Source: Bacteroidota bacterium
GTDB lineage: Bacteria > Bacteroidota > Bacteroidia > Bacteroidales > Prolixibacteraceae
NCBI GenBank assembly: GCA_030698405.1
Contig: JAUYMU010000080.1
Coordinates: 1-55,445, forward strand
DNA length: 55,445 nt
Direction of reading: 5' to 3'
The stretch's first letter is position 1; each line of letters begins with the position of its first letter. The notes beneath the pieces are model-generated. The model had not been told where the DNA came from. It did not search any database and worked only from the letters and a program-made list of their open reading frames with translations. Shown one piece after another: positions 47,781 through 55,445 of this stretch. Both the position numbers and the translations under genes were made by a program.

Positions 47781-49472
47781 TTATTCTATGGTTAGTTCTA
47801 ACTCGTTAACAGTCAACGACTCCTTTTTTAAATTCCAAATATAGGTTGCTATAGTTGCGTTCTTAGGAAGTGAAACTGGAATCCAAAACTCTCCCTCAAC
47901 GGTTTGTTTTTTATGAAGTTTGCTGTCTTCTATGTGATCTTTTAATCGAACGGCACTCCAGTAAAGTGTCGAATCAGGAGTTTCAATAGCCAAAACCAAT
48001 GCAGCCTCGGAGTCTTTAGCTTCAAGGATTACTTCTGTTCGTACGATGGCTTTTTTAAATTCGAGAAAGTAAATTTTGTTTGAAGGCAAATACAAAGTTT
48101 TTGAAAATTCATTTTCAGGTGTCATGTGCTCAAATCCTTCCATATCCAATGATTGATGATATTTCTGGATATTTACAAAAAAAGCAGTGTACTCCTGAAA
48201 ATCCCAAACGTCCCCTTGAAAACATCTATTATAAGAATAGACTAATTTAAGATTGAACAAAACTAAAAAAGTTAGTACTGCAATTATTGCGATTCTTTTC
48301 AGTTTTGAATAATTGATTATCTGCGTAAACAAATATCCTAAGGGAAGTGCAAATAAAGCAGTGTATTCCACATAGTTACGACTGCCATAGCTACATCCGA
48401 AGGAGAATACAAACCATGAAGCAAATACATAAGTAATTATAACGAAGGTCGATAGGATTAACCACCCATTGAATTTCTTGTGTTTTATCATCAGAATCAT
48501 GCCCCAAATAGCTGCAATATAAAATGGACTATAAAGAAACAACCCGTTATTAGGTGAAAACCATAATTCCAGTATTTTAGGTGACTTCCAGTTTGTAAAA
48601 CCATAACCTTCATAAGAATCAGCAATATATCTTCCTGTTGCGTATTTCCAGTATAAGAACTGTGGCAGAAATACTAACAGAAAAGAAACAATCATAATTG
48701 CGATATCTCTGGATGTAAAAAACCTTTTAACCCGTAACCAGAATTCGTCAATTGATTTACAATCGAGGCAAAACAGAAATGGAAATATTAGAATATTGGT
48801 TGGTCGGATGAGCACAATTAAAGCAAAAATAAGGCTCCAGGCTATGCTGTAAAAGCTGCTATTTCTATATTCATCAGACAATCTCATTTTTGAAAGCCAG
48901 GCAACTATGGCAAATAAAGCAAATGAATAAATATGCGACATACCTGTACTATCTACAGCATAATAATACAGGTTTGTGCCAAAGAAAAGTGCAACGATTG
49001 TGAATATTACAACACTTTGTTTATAGTAAAACAATAAAAATTTCCATAGGAAGAATATACCAAGAATACAATAAAACACCGCAGCAAGATTTGGCACCTG
49101 ATGATAAATTCCGGAGAATCCATCTTGAGGCTGATTTAATATTCCTGCAAGAATATGAATGAAAATAAAAAATGGAGCCTGCAATATAGCAATACCGCAA
49201 GTGTACCGGGTAACTACCTTATCCTTTTCCAAATCGAGAGAGAATCCCAGGCCTGTTTTTTTTTCAATATCCTCAGGAAAAGTTTTAGGATCGAAATTAT
49301 AAATAAACAAACTTGGAAGATAAACATAGTAACCTGCCTGGTCGGCCCATAATGGTGTCATCCAATTAAAGGTTCCGGTTTTATGGTGGCGGTTATTAAC
49401 AAGCAGGGTTAACAGTAGAATTGCTAAAATCCAAACTACAAGGGGTTTCCAAAATTTAGTTAATATCCACAT
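47781..49472 (-). CDS. multi-spanning GT-C-type membrane protein with periplasmic C-terminal domain
   Basis: A 563-residue protein with about eleven hydrophobic segments to residue about 410 and a soluble C-terminal domain (about 430-563) that looks like a beta-sandwich. It is a paralog of the 451-residue protein at 45637-46992 (shared AYYVYLP, RPTN and GCSYGSR motifs). It begins 13 bp after the stop of the GT2 gene on the same strand, hence a GT2/GT-C pair. Confidence 0.72.
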   Translation of the reverse strand: MWILTKFWKPLVVWILAILLLTLLVNNRHHKTGTFNWMTPLWADQAGYYVYLPSLFIYNFDPKTFPEDIEKKTGLGFSLDLEKDKVVTRYTCGIAILQAPFFIFIHILAGILNQPQDGFSGIYHQVPNLAAVFYCILGIFFLWKFLLFYYKQSVVIFTIVALFFGTNLYYYAVDSTGMSHIYSFALFAIVAWLSKMRLSDEYRNSSFYSIAWSLIFALIVLIRPTNILIFPFLFCLDCKSIDEFWLRVKRFFTSRDIAIMIVSFLLVFLPQFLYWKYATGRYIADSYEGYGFTNWKSPKILELWFSPNNGLFLYSPFYIAAIWGMILMIKHKKFNGWLILSTFVIITYVFASWFVFSFGCSYGSRNYVEYTALFALPLGYLFTQIINYSKLKRIAIIAVLTFLVLFNLKLVYSYNRCFQGDVWDFQEYTAFFVNIQKYHQSLDMEGFEHMTPENEFSKTLYLPSNKIYFLEFKKAIVRTEVILEAKDSEAALVLAIETPDSTLYWSAVRLKDHIEDSKLHKKQTVEGEFWIPVSLPKNATIATYIWNLKKESLTVNELELTIE

Positions 49473-49485
49473 AAGTTGGAATTGT

Positions 49486-50208
49486 TTATTTCGACCAAAT
49501 ATTATATTTCAGAATAACATACAATGCACGCATACCATCTTTCCAATTGATTTTTTTTCCTTCAGCGTATGTTCTTCCATAATACGAAATTCCAACTTCA
49601 TAAATCCTGATATCTGGAATCCGCGCTATTTTGGCAGTCACTTCAGGTTCAAATCCAAAACGGTTTTCTTTGAGGTTTATATTTTTGATAATATCGGTAC
49701 GAAACAATTTATAGCAGGTCTCCATATCGGTGAGGTTCAGGTTCGTAAACATGTTCGAAAAGGAGGTAAGCATTTTATTCCCGATTGAATGCCAGAAAAA
49801 TAAGATCCGGTGAGGATTTCCACCAGAAAAACGCGATCCAAAAACCACATCGGCAAAGCCTTCGAGTATTGGCTTTAGTAAATCATTGTATTCTCTTGGA
49901 TCGTATTCAAGGTCGGCATCCTGAACGATGAGATAATCACCGGTTGCTTCTGCAATACCACGATGAATAGCAGCGCCTTTGCCCATATTTATAGGCTGAT
50001 GATATAACCGTATATTAACTTCAGGATAAGATATGCAATACTGTTCGATGGCGGCAGCAGTTTGATCCTTCGAATAATCATTTACGATGATTATTTCCTT
50101 TTCCATCCCACCAATCAACTCAACTTCAGAAACTTTACCAAGGATTGAAGAAATGGTTTTTTCTTCATTGTAAGCCGGAATAATAATTGAAAGTATATTT
50201 CTACTCAT
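49486..50208 (-). CDS. GT2 glycosyltransferase, polyprenyl-phosphate-sugar synthase type
   Basis: A 240-residue enzyme of the Dpm1 type: [29 protein letters not shown], and the DAD motif in [24 protein letters not shown] and [24 protein letters not shown] are typical for undecaprenyl-phosphate sugar synthases. It is the first gene of the minus-strand set (GT2, GT-C, methyltransferase, GT-C). No promoter box was clear upstream. Confidence 0.9.
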   Translation of the reverse strand: MSRNILSIIIPAYNEEKTISSILGKVSEVELIGGMEKEIIIVNDYSKDQTAAAIEQYCISYPEVNIRLYHQPINMGKGAAIHRGIAEATGDYLIVQDADLEYDPREYNDLLKPILEGFADVVFGSRFSGGNPHRILFFWHSIGNKMLTSFSNMFTNLNLTDMETCYKLFRTDIIKNINLKENRFGFEPEVTAKIARIPDIRIYEVGISYYGRTYAEGKKINWKDGMRALYVILKYNIWSK

Positions 50209-50578
50209 TCTCTATATATTTATTTTTTTACAAATTACAATTTTTAACAAACTAGGAATATTCAATTTTATTGTCAACAAAACTATGCTTTTTTTAATCG
50301 GAATTTTTCGCCTCCAAAAATAGTTGCTTTTTGTTACTAAACCTATGTGCAGAAAAATATTCCTAAAATTAGTCATCAATAAAACAGGTAATTCATTGCT
50401 TATAGATTACCTATTTTTGTATCATTGTAACTTAGAATTTTTATATAACCTGACTTCAACCCATGGAAAAAGGACAACAAATTCTCCTTAATTATTTTGA
50501 GAACATCGCCCCAAACGTGATCTTGAAATGCCGGTCTTTTTCGCCGATTAGACAAATTTGAATTCAAACAATATTCAT
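50209..50578. repeat. 370-bp gap holding a duplicated 5' end of the methyltransferase-GT2 gene
   Basis: From about 50412 to 50515 the sequence matches the promoter and first codons of the gene at 52053 (compare 52000-52104). It includes ATAACCTGACTTCAACCC and an ATG at 50463 followed by EKGQQILLNYFENIAP, after which similarity ends and the frame stops. A box TATTTTTG is at 50412-50419. The remaining bases are AT-rich with no feature seen. Confidence 0.75.
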
Positions 50579-51916
50579 ATGGAAGAGAATCAGCATATTG
50601 AATGGAAAGAGACATGGAAGGACGAGTACATAAAATGGGTATGTGGATTTGCCAATGCACAAGGTGGAATTCTTGTAATTGGCAAAAACGACAAAGGCCA
50701 GCTCTCCGGACTTAAAAATGCCAAATCGCTTTTGGAAGAAATCCCCAACAAGATCAAAGATATTTTAGGTGTGGTTGCAGATGTTGATTTGAAAAGCGAA
50801 AATGAAATGTATTATATTGAAATTCGTGTTGACGCTTATCCATACCCGGTAAACTACAAAGGCCAATACCATTACCGCAGTGGAAGTACTAAACAAGAGC
50901 TAACCGGATCTGCTTTAAACTCATTCCTGCTAAGAAAATATGGTTTGCATTGGGACTCTGTTCCTGTCCCAAACTTAGTACCTGAAATTCTTGATCCACT
51001 TGCATTTGCACTTTTTACCAAAAAGGCAGTTTTAAGTAGAAGGCTTGATGAAGAAATACTCACAGAAAGCCATGAATCCATTTTGGAGAAACTACATCTT
51101 TTTCAAGGTTCCTATCTTAAACGTGCAGCTGCGTTGCTCTTCTATGATGACCCCGAACGGTTCGTGACAGGAGCATTTATTAAGATTGGGTTTTTCGAAA
51201 CAAATTCAGAGCTAATTTATCAGGACGAAATACATGGAAACTTATTTCACCAAATTGATAAAACCATTGATTTGTTGCTTACGAAATATATGAAAGCATA
51301 TATAAGTTATGAGGGCATCCAAAGAGTTGAACAATATTTATTTCCAGCGCCTGCCTTGCGTGAAGCTTTATTGAATTCTGTCGTACATAAAGATTACGGT
51401 AGTGGCAATCCAGTTCAAATTAGTGTGTACGAAAATCAAATGATATTCTGGAATGCAGGTAAATTACCCGATGAACTATCAATTGTGGCGTTGCAGAAAA
51501 AGCACCCATCTATTCCCCAAAACCCACTTATCGCTTCAGCCTTTTTCAGAGCAGGCTATATTGAAGCCTGGGGGCGTGGAATCGAAAAAATTAATACTGA
51601 ATGCATATTGGCAAAAGTGCCAATTCCTGAATTTAGTTATGAATTTGGAGGGATGATGATTACTTTTAAAGCGGGTGACCATGAACATTTGATAAGAGAA
51701 CAATCGAAAGAGTTAAATAAAATACAAAAGAAAACATCAGAAAGAATTATAGAGCTAATTGAATTGAATAGTGATGTAACAATTCCTGAACTTGCTGAAA
51801 TTATTGGAAAATCTGTTATTGCAATAAAAAAACAGATAAAAAAATTGCAAACAGAAAATAAAATTGAACGAATCGGTCCAGACAAAGGAGGCTATTGGAG
51901 CGTTATGAAAAACTGA
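50579..51916 (+). CDS. Schlafen AlbA_2-domain ATP-binding protein (RecG-like C-terminal)
   Basis: A 445-residue protein from ATG 50579 (MEENQHIEWKETWKDEY), chosen over an ATG seven codons earlier because the family begins E-x-x-x-EWK. The AlbA_2 domain (about 1-125; FANAQGGILVIGKNDKGQ) is followed by a GHKL-like ATP-binding part (ALREALLNSVVHKDYG; WNAGKLPDEL) and a winged HTH at the end (VTIPELAEIIGKSVIAIKK). Such proteins are usual in accessory islands and some relatives take part in defence or transcription control; the exact role is not known. It interrupts a glycan gene cluster and is flanked by a duplicated gene start. Confidence 0.85.
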   Translation: MEENQHIEWKETWKDEYIKWVCGFANAQGGILVIGKNDKGQLSGLKNAKSLLEEIPNKIKDILGVVADVDLKSENEMYYIEIRVDAYPYPVNYKGQYHYRSGSTKQELTGSALNSFLLRKYGLHWDSVPVPNLVPEILDPLAFALFTKKAVLSRRLDEEILTESHESILEKLHLFQGSYLKRAAALLFYDDPERFVTGAFIKIGFFETNSELIYQDEIHGNLFHQIDKTIDLLLTKYMKAYISYEGIQRVEQYLFPAPALREALLNSVVHKDYGSGNPVQISVYENQMIFWNAGKLPDELSIVALQKKHPSIPQNPLIASAFFRAGYIEAWGRGIEKINTECILAKVPIPEFSYEFGGMMITFKAGDHEHLIREQSKELNKIQKKTSERIIELIELNSDVTIPELAEIIGKSVIAIKKQIKKLQTENKIERIGPDKGGYWSVMKN

Positions 51917-51947
51917 AAAGTATACTGAAAAGTATACTGAAAAGTCT
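51912..51947 (+). repeat. 12-bp tandem repeat at the AlbA_2 gene stop
   Basis: Three copies of ACTGAAAAGTAT (the last one ending CT) run through the stop codon (TGA at 51914-51916). Confidence 0.7.
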
Positions 51948-52052
51948 TCAGTTAAAGCTCATTCTCACTTTCATCAAAAGAGTTCATGTTAAATTTTCAA
52001 ATCTTTAGTATCATTGCGACTTCAAATCTTTATATAACCTGACTTCAACCCA

Positions 52053-53462
52053 ATGGAAAAAGGACAACAGATTCTCCTTGATTATTTTGAAAGCATAGCC
52101 CCCAAAAGGGACAAATGGAAAAGGAGAAACCGATTTTATCAGAAGACCATCGAAAAACAATTTTCCTTCATCATTCCTGAAGGTTCAACGGTGCTCGAAC
52201 TTGGCTGCTCAACCGGTGATTTGCTGAATTCAGTAATACCCGGCAAAGGTATTGGTGTCGATTTCTCGCCAACTGCAATAAATATCGCGAAACAGAAATA
52301 CCCGCATCTTGAATTTTATCTGGCCGATGCGCACGATTTTACCCCAAATGTGGCCATTGACTACATCATCGTTTCCGATTTGATCACCTCGTTGTGGGAC
52401 GTGCAGGCTTTTTTTCGAAGGCTAAGGACTTATGTGACACCGCGAACTAAAATCATTATTTCAAGTTACAATCACCTGTGGGAACCGTTTTTGAAATTGG
52501 GTGAAGCCATTGGTCTGAAGGCAAAACAGCCGCTCCAAAACTGGCTTTCGACCAAAGATATTGAAAATGTGCTCCACCTCGAGAATTTCGAGATCATCAA
52601 AGTGGAAAGGAAACTTCTTTTCCCCAAATACATTCCGGTTTTTAACCTCATTGTGAACACGTTTCTTGCAAATTTGCCACTTATAAACGGACTCGACCTT
52701 ATCAAGTTTATCAGTGTCCGTCCGGTTTATTCCGAACCCAAAGAATTTTCGGTCACCATTGTAGTTCCAGCCAGAAATGAAATGGGGAACATGGAAAACG
52801 CTATCAAACGTACACCCAAATTCGGTTCTCATCAGGAATTTATTTTCATTGAAGGGCATTCAAGCGATGGCACTTATGAAGAAATGCTGAGGGTTCAAAA
52901 AGTATATCCTGAAGTGGATATGAAAGTAATGAGGCAAACCGGAAAAGGAAAGGGAAATGCTGTGCGTGAAGCTTTCGATGCGGCTACCTGCGACATCCTG
53001 ATGATCCTTGATGCCGACCTTACTACCCCGCCCGAAGATATGCCAAAATTCTATGATGCGTTGCGCGATAACAAAGGCGAATTTATAAACGGTTGCCGCC
53101 TGGTTTACCCGATGGACAAGGAAGCGATGCGTTTTCTTAATTTCCTCGCCAATAAATTCTTTGGATGGTTTTTCTCATACGTGCTTGGTCAGCAACTGAA
53201 AGATACACTTTGCGGAACAAAGGTGCTTTTCCGGAATGACTATGAAAAGATCATTGCCAACCGGAAATATTTTGGCGATTTTGACCCCTTTGGCGATTTC
53301 GACCTGCTTTTTGGCGCTGCCAAGCTCAACCTGAAAATCACCGAAGTAATTGTGCGTTATCGCGACCGCGAGTACGGATCGACACAGATCAGCCGTTTCA
53401 GTCATGGGTGGCTGCTGATAAAGATGAGCATATTTGCTGCGAGGAAAATCAAATTCAAATAA
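52053..53462 (+). CDS. methyltransferase-GT2 fusion
   Basis: A 469-residue two-domain enzyme. Residues about 1-215 are a class I SAM methyltransferase (SAM motif VLELGCSTGDLL; DYIIVSDLI). Residues about 228-465 are a GT2 of polyprenyl-phosphate type (SVTIVVPARNEMGNMENAI, IEGHSSDGTYEE, LDADLTTPPED with the DAD motif, GCRLVYPMDK). The GT-C protein at 53472 starts 9 bp downstream. The fusion unites the functions that are separate genes in the set at 45637-50208. Confidence 0.9.
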   Translation: MEKGQQILLDYFESIAPKRDKWKRRNRFYQKTIEKQFSFIIPEGSTVLELGCSTGDLLNSVIPGKGIGVDFSPTAINIAKQKYPHLEFYLADAHDFTPNVAIDYIIVSDLITSLWDVQAFFRRLRTYVTPRTKIIISSYNHLWEPFLKLGEAIGLKAKQPLQNWLSTKDIENVLHLENFEIIKVERKLLFPKYIPVFNLIVNTFLANLPLINGLDLIKFISVRPVYSEPKEFSVTIVVPARNEMGNMENAIKRTPKFGSHQEFIFIEGHSSDGTYEEMLRVQKVYPEVDMKVMRQTGKGKGNAVREAFDAATCDILMILDADLTTPPEDMPKFYDALRDNKGEFINGCRLVYPMDKEAMRFLNFLANKFFGWFFSYVLGQQLKDTLCGTKVLFRNDYEKIIANRKYFGDFDPFGDFDLLFGAAKLNLKITEVIVRYRDREYGSTQISRFSHGWLLIKMSIFAARKIKFK

Positions 53463-53471
53463 AAGATCGAA

Positions 53472-55259
53472 ATGAATTTTTTCAAAAGAAATTTCAGTAT
53501 AGCTATCATTCCTTTGCTGGTAGTGGCCTGGGGTATTTTTACATACCTGTTTTACGACCCGTTTTATTCAAAATCGGTCGATCCGGAATTTCCCTATTTA
53601 ATAAATGGGCTGAACTGTGCCATTCTTAAATTCAACTACATCGGACACATCGACCATCCTGGAACACCATTTCAGGTTTTCATTGGCTTAGTTATACGGA
53701 TTACCCATTTACTTTCAGGAAAAGGAAATATTGCGCAGGATGTTTTTGCCCGACCAGAATATTATTTGAATGCAATTTCAAATTCCATGTTTATAATTCA
53801 GGCTCTATTGATTTTCGCAGTTGGATTCATCGGGTTCAAGCGTAAAATACCTTTCTGGCAAATTGCCATTTTACAAGCCAGCTGCTTTTTTAACGATGTG
53901 TTGATGTGGTTTTTTTGCCGTGTTAACCCCGATAGATTTTTCATGATCATTGGGCTGATTTTTATTTTAATTTACCTGAAACATGGATACGAAAACCGTT
54001 CAGCCCGGAAATTTGCCTTGTGGAGCGGCGTGGCTATGGCTATAGGGCTGGCCACCAAATTTAACTTCCTGCCTTTGCTAATTCTTCCATTACTATTTGT
54101 CGATACAAACAAAAACCGTTTGATTTACATCGGATCTGGAATTGTTTCTTTTTTCGTTTTCATTGCCCCTATCATCAATAAGTTTGGCGACTTCCGCCGT
54201 TTTATTGAAGGTATTTTTAAGCACGATGGACTTTATGGTGGCGGCGAGGCCAATGTGCTGAACTATCGGAAAATGATGGAAAGCGCATCCGAAATTTTCA
54301 GGTTAAATCCTGAACTTTTTGTACTTATTGCAGCTCTAATTGTGTTGATCGTCATTGCCATACGAAAAAGACAAGAAGGGATAAAAGGTTTTGTGTTTTT
54401 GTTTGCCGGTTTTCTATTCATTATCGCCTTGCAAATGCTGATGGTTTCGAAACATTTTAAAGACTATTACCTGATTCCGGTTTTCATTATTTATGGATTC
54501 ATGTTTTTTTCTATCTCACTTTTTCTTTCAAAAATAATGGTTAAAAAAAGTCAGGTAATTTTAGGCTCCTTCATCCTGCCTGTTCTTTTCATTTATTATA
54601 CTGCCAGCTGGGCTAAACACGATTATATTCCTATTTCAAAATTGATCGGTCAACGCGTAAAAATCAAAGACTTTGTTGACACAGAGATTGCGAAAACAGA
54701 TTTTTGGTTTGTTGAGCCAACCTGGGAAGGCGCGCCGTATGTTGAAAATGCGCTCATTTACGGACTAAGTTATTGCGGTCACCGGATTGATTACCTTCCT
54801 CAATTGATGGAGGTGAATCCAAATATAATTACATACGAAGGCAACCCCAATGAGGTGAAGTTATGGCGCGGCGCTCCGGTAAAACTTGACAGTGTGGTGT
54901 CTACCGGGAAAAACATACACATCTATTCCACTCCTGACAGGCATGCGTCTGTATTGTTACAAATGGTAAAAGATGCTGCTGGCCGCAACAACTTTCAGTT
55001 ATCGGTTGATACTATTTATTCTGACAGCGAAACGAAGCATGAAATTATCCGGGTGAAAGCGCTGAACTCAAGTTCCGGATGGAAGCCCGGCTATGTGCAG
55101 GCAAATGACCGTCAAAGCAAGATCAACGAATTTATTGAGGCTATTAAAAATTCGCCGGAATGGCTTGAGCAGGTAAAAGCAAAGGCAATTCAAAAAAATA
55201 TTTCACTGGACTCAATGATAATGCTCGATGCCATTTACATGACAGATACTGAAAAGTAG
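53472..55259 (+). CDS. multi-spanning GT-C-type membrane protein
   Basis: A 595-residue protein with about ten hydrophobic segments to residue about 385. The first loop DPEFPYLINGLNCAILKFN and IGHIDHPGTPFQVF has the acidic and histidine residues usual in GT-C. The last 210 residues are soluble and charged, with no recognised domain. It lies 9 bp after the methyltransferase-GT2 fusion and is its probable downstream transferase. Confidence 0.72.
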   Translation: MNFFKRNFSIAIIPLLVVAWGIFTYLFYDPFYSKSVDPEFPYLINGLNCAILKFNYIGHIDHPGTPFQVFIGLVIRITHLLSGKGNIAQDVFARPEYYLNAISNSMFIIQALLIFAVGFIGFKRKIPFWQIAILQASCFFNDVLMWFFCRVNPDRFFMIIGLIFILIYLKHGYENRSARKFALWSGVAMAIGLATKFNFLPLLILPLLFVDTNKNRLIYIGSGIVSFFVFIAPIINKFGDFRRFIEGIFKHDGLYGGGEANVLNYRKMMESASEIFRLNPELFVLIAALIVLIVIAIRKRQEGIKGFVFLFAGFLFIIALQMLMVSKHFKDYYLIPVFIIYGFMFFSISLFLSKIMVKKSQVILGSFILPVLFIYYTASWAKHDYIPISKLIGQRVKIKDFVDTEIAKTDFWFVEPTWEGAPYVENALIYGLSYCGHRIDYLPQLMEVNPNIITYEGNPNEVKLWRGAPVKLDSVVSTGKNIHIYSTPDRHASVLLQMVKDAAGRNNFQLSVDTIYSDSETKHEIIRVKALNSSSGWKPGYVQANDRQSKINEFIEAIKNSPEWLEQVKAKAIQKNISLDSMIMLDAIYMTDTEK

Positions 55260-55280
55260 TTTTTTTAAGTAACTATAATA

Positions 55281-55445
55281 TCAGTTTTTCAAAATTAATT
55301 TCAACACCTTGTTTTTTCCTGAGGCGGTAATTTTGCAAATATAAACTCCGGACGTTGTTTTTGGTGAAGCGGTTTGTTTGGGTGTCCATTGTATTTGATG
55401 ATTTCCCTGATTTTCACGGGCATCAACGAGCGTTTCCAGCTTTTG
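55281..55445 (-). CDS. C-terminus of a T9SS-sorted protein (cut by window edge)
   Basis: The last 54 codons of a minus-strand gene: QKLETLVDARENQGNHQ, then QWTPKQTASPKTTSGVYIC and a basic end LKLILKN before TGA (55281-55283). The SGVYI and lysine-rich end are the type A T9SS sorting signature. The body of the protein is outside the window. Confidence 0.75.
   Translation of the reverse strand, partial: QKLETLVDARENQGNHQIQWTPKQTASPKTTSGVYICKITASGKNKVLKLILKN

Noticed and set aside
42811-55259. Complete O-antigen or capsule locus
   Set aside because: No flippase, polymerase, chain-length regulator, initiating transferase or nucleotide-sugar synthesis genes are seen, so only a glycan-modification role can be supported.

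Overview
The window looks like a chromosomal segment of a free-living member of the Bacteroidota, most likely order Bacteroidales/Marinilabiliales. The evidence is a type IX secretion (T9SS) gene (porQ), several proteins ending in T9SS sorting domains, a CarboxypepD_reg/DUF5686 outer-membrane protein, a BT_3928-type DoxX protein beside DUF1599, folP and cdaA, and repeated -7 promoter boxes of the Bacteroidota type (TAnnTTTG). The assignment rests on gene content and motifs only; no database search was possible.

Layout. 1-4830: a minus-strand group with a transporter-suffix membrane protein (cut by the window edge), an exported M28 aminopeptidase, an AbgT transporter and a GNAT-nitrilase fusion. 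4910-6403: the 3' remnant of an ACT-like gene, then toxin-antitoxin (TA) type genes lying between two copies of a 55-bp direct repeat that carries a terminator hairpin. 6431-9347: a BlaI/BlaR1-type regulator pair with two palindromic operators over its promoter. 9692-15563: DUF2179 protein, release factor 3, a broken ParE-type TA locus, an exported glutamine-amidotransferase-like protein, a coiled-coil/GH16-like protein and a PAS protein. 15597-16890: a small hypothetical gene, a REP-associated tyrosine transposase (RAYT) and two tandem copies of a 273-bp hairpin-rich repeat. 17033-24896: DUF5686 protein, ferrochelatase, a 16-bp minisatellite, ppnP, patatin/Omp85 protein, YitT protein. 24959-26556: twin palindromes, a truncated HigB-like toxin with HigA-like antitoxin, a PKD-domain fragment and an intact PIN-type TA pair. 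26585-38683: mostly housekeeping and envelope genes (porQ, BT_3928, DUF1599, folP, cdaA, CotH-family T9SS cargo, nitronate monooxygenase-like enzyme, M16 peptidase pair) with a REP-like hairpin cluster at 35885-36079. 38942-42810: two lipoproteins, an inverted-repeat element and a decayed group II intron. 42811-55259: a glycan-assembly region. 55281-55445: the C-terminus of another T9SS cargo protein.

How the genes fit together. The 42.8-55.3 kb region has three sets, each pairing a GT2 (polyprenyl-phosphate-sugar synthase type) with large multi-spanning proteins of GT-C type; two sets also contain a methyltransferase, once separate and once fused to the GT2. A Schlafen AlbA_2-type gene sits between sets two and three beside a duplicated copy of the third set's gene start. 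PorQ serves the T9SS route used by the CotH-like protein and the 55.3-kb protein. FolP and CdaA supply folate and c-di-AMP.

The least ordinary signals are two unrelated GH16-like proteins that have both lost the catalytic nucleophile position, the BlaR1 protein carrying plug-like repeats, a TonB C-terminal domain and a T9SS-like tail, the perfectly phased 16-bp minisatellite open in several frames of both strands, and the number of decaying small modules (TA loci, intron, PKD and ACT fragments) within one window.
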